NCBI GenBank assembly: GCA_002338445.1
Contig: DDII01000025.1
Coordinates: forward strand, 1-5,373
DNA: 5,373 bases
Reading direction: 5' to 3'
Source of the DNA: Cellvibrionales bacterium UBA1854
GTDB lineage: Bacteria; Pseudomonadota; Gammaproteobacteria; Pseudomonadales; Porticoccaceae
The position numbers and the translations under genes were made by a program. Positions within the stretch are counted from its first letter, which is position 1, and the number at the start of each line of letters is the position of its first letter. This document shows, in pieces, positions 1-5,373 of this stretch. Below the pieces are notes generated by a model, which saw only the letters and a list, made by a program, of their open reading frames with translations, did no database searches and was not told the origin of the DNA.

Positions 1-1851
1 AAACAAGGTGTAATAGCTTGGGTCAAGCATCGTACTTAAGGGAATATCGCGCTCTGTGCTACTACTGCCATTTCTGACCCCCGCCCCCAATGGAGCACTG
101 TACGCTGGGAATCCGTTAGTCAGGTCAAAAAATAGTGGAACCTTCACACTTCCTCCGAGCTGATAGCGTGAATTTGCGGTGTTTGTGGCATCGTTATACT
201 GCATGTTCATGCTCAACTGAGGATCCTCGGTGTCAGATCCAGAACCATTCACCTCAAACGTCACGTCCATTTCGCTCACACTCCACTCTCCACCCAAAGC
301 GAAGTTATAAGTGCTGGTGTCTCTCCTGCTTGCAGTGTTGCGCATGCGCAATCTCTGCACACCATCAGGTCGACCGTTGGCCAAAGTGCCTGAAGAAAAT
401 TCGGCGGACTCGATTACTGGGACCGTGTACCCGAATATCTCCGCGTCATACCATGTCGCGCTGGAAATATCAGTATTCTCTCTCCCAGTGGCTCCCGGCA
501 AAATGGCTAGAACGCTGTTGTTGCCAATCCGAGCGAAGTCTGAGTACATAAACTTAGCAAAATACATCCTTCCTGGTGTGGCCTGCCAGGCCAAAGATCC
601 ATTAATCGCCGTATTTTCTCGGTCCTCTGTCTCGTATAGCTCCTCAGAATATCCAGGCCAAAAATATGTATCATTGTCTCCATCGCCATCAATATCGAAA
701 GTGGTTCTGGGATTTCCCGTATCTAATCTTCGAGCACTGGGTCCAATCCTCGCTCTGTCCATTCGATTAGGTTTTTCAATCCTGGACAAAGTAATAACTC
801 CTCCAACATCACCGATATCCGTTTCAAACCTCTCACCCAAAGTCAACGAAAGATTTTGACCCCAGTCATCGACCAACTCTCCGTAGTCCATTTTTACGGA
901 CATAGAACGAATTGGCTTCTTGAGTTTCAATCCTCTATGAGTCTTGACGTTTACGGTACCACCTAGAGACCCTTCAACCATATCTGCAGTGGGAACCTTC
1001 ACTACATTTAATGATCTGACTAGGGCCGCAGGTAGATCAGTAAAAGACATGCCCCCTCGCGCACCAGAATGGGGAGTAGTACCCCTGCCATCAATCTCAA
1101 CTCGATTTTGGGCTATACCTCGAATAGATACCTTACTGCCAATTCCCATGACGCGCTCAACCTGGACGCCGGCAATGTTTTCCAACACCTCCGCAATATT
1201 TTCATCAGGCAGTTTACCAATATCTTCGGCATTAATAATCTCGGTTAGGTTGGTTGTGTAACGCTTCTCCTGCAGAGCTGTCTCAAGACTCTGACGAATC
1301 CCATAAACCATTATCTCGTCAAGGTCTTCCTCTACTACCGCAGCATCAAACTCTTCAGCGGCATTGAGAGTTCCCTCGACAGCGGCAACTTCGACACCAG
1401 CGACACTGCAATCGCCAGCAACATCATTTAGAACATCGCCAGAGTTAGCACTCCAAACTCTGATCGCAAAATTCTCACTAGTCACAACCGTTCCCGAGTC
1501 AATACGATCATCACAAGCTCCGCTGGTAACATCATCCAAAAGATACTCTTTGCCCTCATCAATAATCCATCGATAGCGAGCCTCCTCCCTCCACGAGGGA
1601 CTAATCACTACGGTCCATGTTCCATCACCGTTATCCTCTGCAATGCCCGCGGGGTGGCTAGTATCCCAACCAAAACGGTTAGAGTGCATCCTTACAGTCT
1701 TTGCTCCCGGAGCAGTTACCGTAAAACTAGTTGCTTTCAAATCCGTCCTCTCCTGAGCTACTCCAACTCCTGATAGGGCGGAGCTCAAAATAATAAGGGT
1801 GCACACGCGTAAAATCCTCTCGCTCGAAATCTTAAAAAATGTATGGTCCAT
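1..1851 (-). CDS. TonB-dependent outer-membrane receptor with extra N-terminal carbohydrate-module-like domain (3' end beyond window)
   Basis: This frame is open from an ATG at 1851 to the left edge: 617 codons with no stop, so the gene is cut by the window. An in-frame TAA at 1872-1870, with no start codon after it, makes this ATG the only possible ATG/GTG/TTG start. Residues 1-32 form a signal peptide (KISSER, then a hydrophobic core, probable cleavage after GVGVA). Residues 34-150 are an extra beta-sandwich-like module, described separately. Residues 178-184 (DEIMVYG) fit a TonB box. The plug follows, with the family-typical IRQSLETALQEKR, EDIGKLPDENIAEVLENIAGVQV and EGSLGGTVNVKT, ending near 305. 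The rest is the first part of the outer-membrane barrel. The family imports ligands across the outer membrane using TonB-ExbB-ExbD energy; this plug type (Xanthomonas/Caulobacter-like) is common in glycan-uptake loci. It lies downstream of a secreted glycan enzyme on the same strand, so oligosaccharide uptake is the inferred role. Family call is firm; ligand unknown. Confidence 0.95.
   Translation of the reverse strand, partial: MDHTFFKISSERILRVCTLIILSSALSGVGVAQERTDLKATSFTVTAPGAKTVRMHSNRFGWDTSHPAGIAEDNGDGTWTVVISPSWREEARYRWIIDEGKEYLLDDVTSGACDDRIDSGTVVTSENFAIRVWSANSGDVLNDVAGDCSVAGVEVAAVEGTLNAAEEFDAAVVEEDLDEIMVYGIRQSLETALQEKRYTTNLTEIINAEDIGKLPDENIAEVLENIAGVQVERVMGIGSKVSIRGIAQNRVEIDGRGTTPHSGARGGMSFTDLPAALVRSLNVVKVPTADMVEGSLGGTVNVKTHRGLKLKKPIRSMSVKMDYGELVDDWGQNLSLTLGERFETDIGDVGGVITLSRIEKPNRMDRARIGPSARRLDTGNPRTTFDIDGDGDNDTYFWPGYSEELYETEDRENTAINGSLAWQATPGRMYFAKFMYSDFARIGNNSVLAILPGATGRENTDISSATWYDAEIFGYTVPVIESAEFSSGTLANGRPDGVQRLRMRNTASRRDTSTYNFALGGEWSVSEMDVTFEVNGSGSDTEDPQLSMNMQYNDATNTANSRYQLGGSVKVPLFFDLTNGFPAYSAPLGAGVRNGSSSTERDIPLSTMLDPSYYTLF
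937..1320 (-). other. TonB box and plug domain of the receptor
   Basis: Residues about 178-305. The stretch opens with DEIMVYGIRQSLE, which combines the likely TonB box with the conserved start of the plug. It continues through INAEDIGKLPDENIAEVL and VSIRGI, and closes with VEGSLGGTVNVKT, the usual plug-to-barrel boundary. All the expected landmarks are present and in normal order, so the receptor looks functional as far as it can be seen. Confidence 0.9.
1402..1752 (-). other. Accessory beta-sandwich-like domain at the receptor N-terminus
   Basis: This covers residues about 34-150 of the receptor, between the signal peptide and the TonB box, so it should sit in the periplasm. Landmarks are FTVTAPGAKTVRM, FGWD, DNGDGTWTVVISP, YRWIIDEG, a Cys at 113 (GACDD) and a Cys at 148 (GDCSV), which could form a disulfide. 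From memory, the series GWD / DNGDGTWTV / Y-WI-D / C / R-W / GSGDV / C matches an accessory module on secreted glycoside hydrolases of marine Bacteroidetes and Gammaproteobacteria, with a likely E-set or CBM48-like fold. A glycan-binding role is inferred. A segment of about 27 residues rich in Ala, Val and Glu (151-177) links it to the TonB box. Confidence 0.6.
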
Positions 1852-1856
1852 TAAAT

Positions 1857-1862
1857 TCCCCC
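1857..1862 (-). promoter_or_regulatory. Probable ribosome-binding site of the receptor gene
   Basis: On the minus strand the leader reads TTGGGGGAATTTAATG. The G-rich run is a partial match to the Shine-Dalgarno consensus at a normal spacing (about 6 bases) from the ATG at 1851. It supports that start, which is already fixed by the upstream in-frame stop. Confidence 0.45.
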
Positions 1863-1870
1863 AATTTCTT

Positions 1871-1883
1871 TAGTAGTCTACTA
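1871..1883. repeat. 13-bp palindrome in the receptor leader
   Basis: TAGTAG-T-CTACTA is a perfect inverted repeat with 6-bp arms and a one-base centre, ending 20 bases upstream of the receptor ATG and about 8 bases upstream of the G-rich ribosome-binding run. The tiny centre favours a protein-bound operator over an RNA hairpin. Its role is inferred from position only. Confidence 0.5.
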
Positions 1884-1915
1884 TCGCTGTTTGTATCACT
1901 TCACCGAAACTGATT

Positions 1916-1927
1916 CCTTATTTAAGG
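1916..1927. repeat. Small imperfect-length palindrome CCTTA-TT-TAAGG
   Basis: Two 5-bp arms around a two-base centre, about 65 bases upstream of the receptor start. It is short enough to occur by chance in AT-rich DNA. It is listed because it lies in the region where the receptor's promoter is expected. Confidence 0.25.
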
Positions 1928-2094
1928 TTAACGATAGATTAAGTCACATTCGGAAAGCAACAAAAAAATCAGATAACGAAACTCAGCTGTTTTCGACATG
2001 AACAATAAAACAGAAAGCTCACGCGTCGATAGGCTGTGTGCCTCATATCGATTCTCACAGGGAAAAATTAAAGCATTGAAAATAATTTTTTAAC

Positions 2095-2189
2095 TTATCA
2101 CTTGGCATAACTTGTACTCATTATTTTTGTTTGTAATTGAATATTATTCAAAGGATCATAAATAGAGTCTCACTCTCGCCAAGTGATAA
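2095..2189. repeat. 12-bp perfect inverted repeat (71-bp spacer) with a nested palindrome
   Basis: TTATCACTTGGC at 2095-2106 is the exact reverse complement of GCCAAGTGATAA at 2178-2189. The spacer contains a second perfect palindrome, TTGAATA-T-TATTCAA at 2137-2151, whose centre (2144) almost coincides with the centre of the outer repeat (2142). No transposase gene or target duplication is seen. It could be a paired operator, an RNA structure, or a remnant of a small mobile element. Confidence 0.6.
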
Positions 2190-2253
2190 TAGACTACATT
2201 CCTTTGCTCCCGAGGCACAAATATTTACCCTCAGGAACCTTTTTCGACAGCTA

Positions 2254-2302
2254 CGCGCTTATTTTTTATCATGGTTAGTGATAATTACGACATAAAAGCG
2301 CG
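2254..2302 (-). repeat. Nested inverted repeat 8 bases after the enzyme's stop codon, possible 3' hairpin
   Basis: CGCGCTT at 2254-2260 pairs with AAGCGCG at 2296-2302. Inside it TTATCA (2266-2271) pairs with TGATAA (2279-2284). In the transcript of the enzyme gene the structure begins 8 bases after the TAA at 2313-2311. It could help end or stabilise that mRNA. It is not a standard intrinsic terminator, because no U-run follows the outer stem and the outer loop is long. Confidence 0.35.
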
Positions 2303-2310
2303 GAAATAAG

Positions 2311-5300
2311 TTAATTTGACTCGAGTGAAAAGAGCGACATAAAGGACCAGAATAACTCGGGCGTATCAATTTTACCAACTGTCACCGGCCATGCATGGGT
2401 TCCATTTTGTATGCGATAATGTTCAACTCTGGCCCCTCCACTACATCCCTCCCTTACATCCAGTTCAATTGAAGAGTTAATGGTCGAGGTTGACTGGAGG
2501 GTGCAGTTGTAAAGGTTACTCCAGAAGTCTACAAGGCCGGGAATATCAGTCATTGTCCCAACAGAGTTCCAAGCCTTCCAGTTCCATTGGCTCTCATACG
2601 GTATTATTTCATCCAACACACCGTGTATATGCAAAATCGGAACATTTCTGGATGGATTACATGAACTGGGTAAAACAGGCATGGAGCCTGCCAATGATCC
2701 AATCGCTGTAAATCGATTGCTCATCTGACAGGCTAGCTCATAGCTAAACATACCGCCAAGCGAATACCCGACCGCATAAACACGACTACTGTCGATAGCA
2801 ACTCTTGAACTTATATCCGTGTATATGGCTTCAATATAATCGATGTCCTGCATACTGGACCTATCCGTATTGAGTTGCCAAGCACCCTCGTTTGAACTTA
2901 ACTGCATTCCCACAGGTATGGCCAAGACTAACCCCTCCCGATCAGCTAAAACCTCAAATTCGCTTTGTTGCTCAAAAGGAGTTCTTCCGGCCGACCCTCC
3001 ATTCAGTAAATACAATAGCGGCATTGAAGAGGTATTGCTGTTGGTCGGTATATAACTGAAATAGTCCCTGACCGTTCCATTCACCACAACTTCATTTGAA
3101 GGAAGGTTTTGACCATAATTCTTTCCACTGCCAGTATCTCCATCTTTGTCATCAACCAACTCCGAGGCTACGTCTTCGCCTTCCTTAGAATTGTCTTTAC
3201 TATAATTTATTACCTCCTCACCATCCTGTGTTGTGTCTACCAAACCCCACTGAGCCAAAGAACCGCCATGCAGGGCTATTTGCTCTTTGAAAATAGTCTG
3301 ATCTGCCATCGCACTCTCATCAGGAGCACTCCAGTCTCCGTTCACATCACCGATCAAAACTCCTACAATGTTTTGTTCTCTCTTTTCCGGATACTCAAAA
3401 GTGATACCATCGATATCGGAAAAAATGTCCGAACGAGTTGTTTCAAAACTCTCTGTGGTGTCATCCCAAAAATCGTAATCCGCTCCGACAAATACCCACC
3501 TTCGGGCTTCGGCAGTTTCTAACCTCACGGCCATCTTCAATATTTCAAGAGCATCCAGAGAGGTAACTCTTCCATCCCCATTTATATCAGCAGCGATAAA
3601 TTGGTAAGGAGACACGGCCAGAGCCTGCGATGGCCCTGCTCCATCCGGATCGATGTTAGGATTAATACCTACTGCAATTTTAAGCGCAGCTAAAGCATCT
3701 GCGGAGCTTATGACATTGCCCGCCTCGGCGGCTGTGACACTTTTGTGTGCTTTTAACCTATTAGTTCCATAATACTTGTTCACAAAAGCATAATGACCCA
3801 AGAGATCTGATGTTGCATCCTCTGAAAATTGATTTTCGTTATCATCAGTAATACCGGCAAGACTAAGATTCACTGACCTTAGAAGAGCGTGATTTTTCCA
3901 GTGATAAGCAATACCAAAAACTGCAGACGCACAAGAAACACAATCCTCACCATCCAGAGGATTAGTACCGTCGAGGAGTTCCTGACCATCACTAAAATTG
4001 TCTCCGTCCGTGTCCAAACCCAAAGGATCTGTTCCAATAGAAGTTTCTTCACTATCATTAATACCATCGTTATCGTCATCATCATCTGCAACCATACCCA
4101 AGGAGATACAACTACTATCACACTCATCAGGACGACCATCACCATCCGTATCAGACAACTCTCCCAAACTTATCAGCGGATAAAAATCACTGAAATCCAA
4201 TACACCATCGTTGTCATCATCATCATCTGCAACCATCCCTAGAGAGATACAACTAGTATCGCACTCATCAGGACGACCATCACGATCCTTGTCAGATAAT
4301 CCTCCCAAATTAAGGAGAGGATAAGAGTCCGACAAATTAAGAACACCGTCCCCATCAATATCCAGATCACATGCATCGCCCAGATTATCCTGATCGATAT
4401 CACTCTGATCCGCGTTTGAGGTATTAGGACAATTATCTGACGCATCTGCTACCAAATCACCATCAGTATCGGGAGGCCGATACTCAAATGCACCAATATC
4501 CACTATATCAGTATCCGCAAGGAAGCTTGGTGGTGAGGATCCTTTGGGTATCATGTAAAAATCATCAATAAAATAATTACCTAAACCATCACCAATCTGA
4601 GGACCCTTTATATAAAGAAAAATATTTTCAACCGCGGAGTGCGTATATTCCCCCGAGAGATGAGTCCAATTACTATCAGAAATGATAATTTCATTCGTCA
4701 AATCAATGTATGCGGGTTCCGACTGACCACTTATTTCTGCCCTGATAGTAGCCTTACTTGTGCCAGAACCACCCACAGCAAGCCTTACCCATGCGGAGAA
4801 CAAATAGGTCTCATCTACGGTCAAATCACCGGTAAGGTATAATCTTGCGCTTGAGTAATTTTTTGACCTACCACCCACATATAGGCTCTTCTCACCTGAA
4901 TGTGCATGCTCATTGGATAGTTCTAATGCTGAACTCCACTGCATCCAACCATCCATCGAACTTTCAAATCCTGAAAAAGAAATGGCATTTGTGGAGCTCT
5001 GAGAGGACACCGGTCGTAAAATTTTATTGAAGTCATTAATCGGGGAATAGCTTGAATCTCCAGAATTAATAGCTGGTGAACTCGGCATCAGTGAGAAGTC
5101 CGCACCCTCCATTTGAGCAAAACCATCCGTTATCGCCGATGGCTTTAAAAATTGAGGATCCTCATTCACATAACCACCAGCACCCGAGGGAACCTTACCA
5201 TTGAAGAATATGTTTCCTGAAATAAGCTTGTCAGTACTAGAAATTTTGTCTAACACCAAAGCCGAATATTGGTTATCTCTGGTGACTACAATGTTGTTTA

Positions 5301-5373
5301 CAACCTCCACCGAGCCTACAGCTCTGGCGTTGAGCCCAGCTACCTTATTGGTTCCAATATGTCTCGGATTGCC
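2311..5373 (-). CDS. Multimodular secreted carbohydrate-active protein: beta-helix, CBM22-like, TSP3, dockerin-like, CE1-type esterase (N-terminus beyond window)
   Basis: The frame is open from the right edge to TAA at 2313-2311, giving 1020 visible residues (residue 1 at the edge). The first possible start, a GTG at 5310, lies inside a domain whose coding continues upstream, so it is not the real start. Order of parts: end of a right-handed beta-helix (1-121), CBM22/CBM4_9-like module (about 130-275), DIGAFEY signature (292-298), TSP3 calcium-binding repeats (302-476), Ig-like or linker part (478-550), dockerin-like module (551-620), a part with a further D-x-N-x-D loop (676-680), acidic linker (about 712-755), and CE1/LpqC-like esterase (about 755-1016). 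The signal peptide and most of the beta-helix, including any active site, are outside the window. The inferred role is extracellular cleavage and de-esterification of a polysaccharide, feeding the receptor encoded 459 bases downstream on the same strand. No membrane anchor or sorting tag is visible at the C-terminus. Confidence 0.93.
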   Translation of the reverse strand, partial: GNPRHIGTNKVAGLNARAVGSVEVVNNIVVTRDNQYSALVLDKISSTDKLISGNIFFNGKVPSGAGGYVNEDPQFLKPSAITDGFAQMEGADFSLMPSSPAINSGDSSYSPINDFNKILRPVSSQSSTNAISFSGFESSMDGWMQWSSALELSNEHAHSGEKSLYVGGRSKNYSSARLYLTGDLTVDETYLFSAWVRLAVGGSGTSKATIRAEISGQSEPAYIDLTNEIIISDSNWTHLSGEYTHSAVENIFLYIKGPQIGDGLGNYFIDDFYMIPKGSSPPSFLADTDIVDIGAFEYRPPDTDGDLVADASDNCPNTSNADQSDIDQDNLGDACDLDIDGDGVLNLSDSYPLLNLGGLSDKDRDGRPDECDTSCISLGMVADDDDDNDGVLDFSDFYPLISLGELSDTDGDGRPDECDSSCISLGMVADDDDDNDGINDSEETSIGTDPLGLDTDGDNFSDGQELLDGTNPLDGEDCVSCASAVFGIAYHWKNHALLRSVNLSLAGITDDNENQFSEDATSDLLGHYAFVNKYYGTNRLKAHKSVTAAEAGNVISSADALAALKIAVGINPNIDPDGAGPSQALAVSPYQFIAADINGDGRVTSLDALEILKMAVRLETAEARRWVFVGADYDFWDDTTESFETTRSDIFSDIDGITFEYPEKREQNIVGVLIGDVNGDWSAPDESAMADQTIFKEQIALHGGSLAQWGLVDTTQDGEEVINYSKDNSKEGEDVASELVDDKDGDTGSGKNYGQNLPSNEVVVNGTVRDYFSYIPTNSNTSSMPLLYLLNGGSAGRTPFEQQSEFEVLADREGLVLAIPVGMQLSSNEGAWQLNTDRSSMQDIDYIEAIYTDISSRVAIDSSRVYAVGYSLGGMFSYELACQMSNRFTAIGSLAGSMPVLPSSCNPSRNVPILHIHGVLDEIIPYESQWNWKAWNSVGTMTDIPGLVDFWSNLYNCTLQSTSTINSSIELDVREGCSGGARVEHYRIQNGTHAWPVTVGKIDTPELFWSFMSLFSLESN
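2326..3111 (-). other. C-terminal CE1/LpqC-type esterase domain
   Basis: Residues about 755-1016. It has an alpha/beta-hydrolase layout: LLYLLNGGSAG, FEVLADREGLVLAIPVG, the nucleophile elbow GYSLGG (Ser 871), LHIHGVLDEIIPY (Asp 921), and GTHAWP (His 993). A Cys pair (956 in LYNCTLQ, 977 in EGCSGG) just before the His resembles the LpqC/feruloyl-esterase/PHB-depolymerase group. Expected reaction: hydrolysis of an ester such as feruloyl or acetyl on a polysaccharide. One oddity: the usual H-G of the oxyanion strand is N-G (Asn 791). The exact ester is unknown. Confidence 0.85.
3514..3723 (-). other. Dockerin-like paired EF-hand module
   Basis: Residues about 551-620. The first half, VISSADALAALKIAVG, keeps the helix of a dockerin repeat but lacks a complete D-x-N-x-D-G loop. 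The second half, ADINGDGRVTSLDALEILKM, has a full 12-residue loop (Asp at 596 and 607). RRWVFV follows. Dockerin type I domains bind cohesins in cellulosomes. In non-cellulosomal gammaproteobacteria such modules occur with unknown partners, so the binding role is inferred. A further D-V-N-G-D loop occurs at residues 676-680. Confidence 0.8.
3946..4470 (-). other. Thrombospondin type-3 calcium-binding repeat region
   Basis: Residues about 302-476. It contains many D-x-D-x-D-G loops (DTDGDLVADASDNCPN, DLDIDGDGV, DTDGDGRPDECD, DDDDDNDG, DTDGDNFSDGQE) and paired cysteines of the type D-E-C-D-x-S-C. Such regions bind rows of calcium ions and act as stiff spacers in secreted marine bacterial enzymes. 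Here it separates the beta-helix/CBM half from the dockerin/esterase half. Confidence 0.9.
4069..4350 (-). repeat. Two tandem 47-residue (141-bp) repeats in the TSP3 region
   Basis: Copy 1 is residues 342-388 and copy 2 is residues 389-435. By hand alignment 38 of 47 residues are identical, and the stretch from DGRPDEC through DDDDDN differs at one residue. DNA similarity is also obvious, for example the shared CTCATCAGGACGACCATCAC on the plus strand. A third copy starts (DDDNDGI) but diverges at once. This indicates an internal duplication, or later homogenisation. Confidence 0.85.
4549..4986 (-). other. CBM22/CBM4_9-like carbohydrate-binding module
   Basis: Residues about 130-275. The pattern follows the CBM22/CBM4_9 layout: FESSMDGW at the start, then AHSGEKSLYVGGRS, TYLFSAWVRL, a W-x-x-L-S-G-E-Y strand, FLYIKGP, and YFIDDFYMI at the end. 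Modules of this kind form beta-sandwiches that bind xylan or other beta-glycans, often with calcium. Family assignment is by motif order only; ligand choice is inferred. Confidence 0.75.
5011..5373 (-). other. C-terminal coils of a right-handed parallel beta-helix
   Basis: Residues 1-121. Short strands such as VEVVNNIVVTRDN, SALVLDK and LISGNIFFNG are typical of coils where neighbouring rungs stack. FSLMPSSPAINSGDS and a later INDFNKILRP are the standard closing signature of these folds (S-P-A-I-x-x-G-D, then D-x-x-x-x-x-R-P). This fold is used by polysaccharide lyases (for example PL6, PL1, PL9), by some glycoside hydrolases, and by non-enzymatic adhesins, so the catalytic family cannot be decided from this end. 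Confidence 0.8.

Larger units (their letters stand above)
1852..2310. other. Intergenic region without a convincing gene
   Basis: These 459 AT-rich bases separate the stop codon of the modular enzyme from the start of the receptor. No RNA gene or protein-coding gene is supported. The gap is long for co-transcription without an internal signal, so the receptor probably has its own promoter here, but no good -35/-10 pair stands out. The region is rich in inverted repeats (1871-1883, 1916-1927, 2095-2189 with 2137-2151 inside, and 2254-2302), suggesting regulatory or RNA-structural elements. Confidence 0.7.

Noticed and set aside
135..859. Plus-strand open frames of 138 and 182 codons (135-551 and 311-859)
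   Set aside because: They lie antisense to the receptor gene, whose minus-strand frame is continuous and has clear family motifs. The plus-strand translations show no domain features.
1931..1960. Possible receptor promoter TTGCTT - 18 bases - TATCGT on the minus strand
   Set aside because: It matches only 3 of 6 and 4 of 6 consensus bases, which is no better than other spots in this AT-rich stretch, so it was not listed as a feature.
1998..2093. 31-codon plus-strand ORF beginning MNNKTESSRV
   Set aside because: It has no ribosome-binding site and no recognisable features, and it lies in AT-rich intergenic DNA where such short frames are expected by chance.
2095..2189. Miniature insertion element with terminal inverted repeats
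   Set aside because: No flanking target-site duplication was found (outer bases differ), and a single copy in this window cannot support mobility. It is kept only as an inverted repeat.
3879..4445. Open frames in several other frames opposite and within the TSP3 region
   Set aside because: The repetitive GAT/GAC-rich calcium loops give long low-complexity frames (runs of M/V/I/T) in other registers. These are by-products of the repeat sequence.
5308..5310. GTG at 5310 as the start of the modular enzyme
   Set aside because: The frame is open to the right edge, the codons upstream (GNPRHIGTNKVAGLNARAVGS) continue the beta-helix pattern without a break, and no signal peptide follows the GTG.

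Overview
The window looks like part of a polysaccharide-utilisation region from a Gram-negative bacterium. It is most likely a marine or plant-debris-degrading gammaproteobacterium of the Cellvibrio/Saccharophagus/Alteromonas type. That placement is inferred from the protein architectures (a proteobacterial TonB-dependent receptor and a large multimodular secreted carbohydrate-active protein with TSP3 and dockerin-like modules), not from a marker gene. Both real genes are on the minus strand, and both run off the window.

Right part (2311-5373): the 3' 1020 codons of a giant secreted enzyme whose N-terminus lies beyond the right edge. In order, the visible protein has the last strands of a right-handed parallel beta-helix, a CBM22/CBM4_9-like beta-sandwich, a short return to the beta-helix C-terminal signature (DIGAFEY), an Asp-rich calcium-binding thrombospondin type-3 stretch with two 47-residue tandem repeats, a small Ig-like/linker part, a dockerin-like EF-hand module, an acidic linker, and a C-terminal CE1/LpqC-type esterase with a complete Ser-Asp-His triad. 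This reads as a lyase or hydrolase plus esterase that would remove backbone and side groups from one decorated polysaccharide.

Middle (1852-2310): 459 AT-rich bases with no convincing gene. They hold several inverted repeats: two nested ones side by side that share an AGTGATAA core, and a 13-bp palindrome just upstream of the receptor's ribosome-binding region.

Left part (1-1851): the first 617 codons of a TonB-dependent outer-membrane receptor with a signal peptide. Between the signal peptide and the TonB box/plug it has an extra module of about 115 residues. That module resembles the accessory beta-sandwich found on secreted glycanases of marine bacteria. The receptor lacks a stop codon in the window.

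Together the genes suggest extracellular cleavage and de-esterification by the modular enzyme, then TonB-powered import of the oligosaccharides by the receptor. The substrate cannot be fixed from the sequence. CBM22 plus a feruloyl/acetyl-esterase-like domain points weakly to a xylan-like or otherwise esterified glycan, while beta-helix enzymes are more often lyases or hydrolases of uronic-acid or sulfated glycans.
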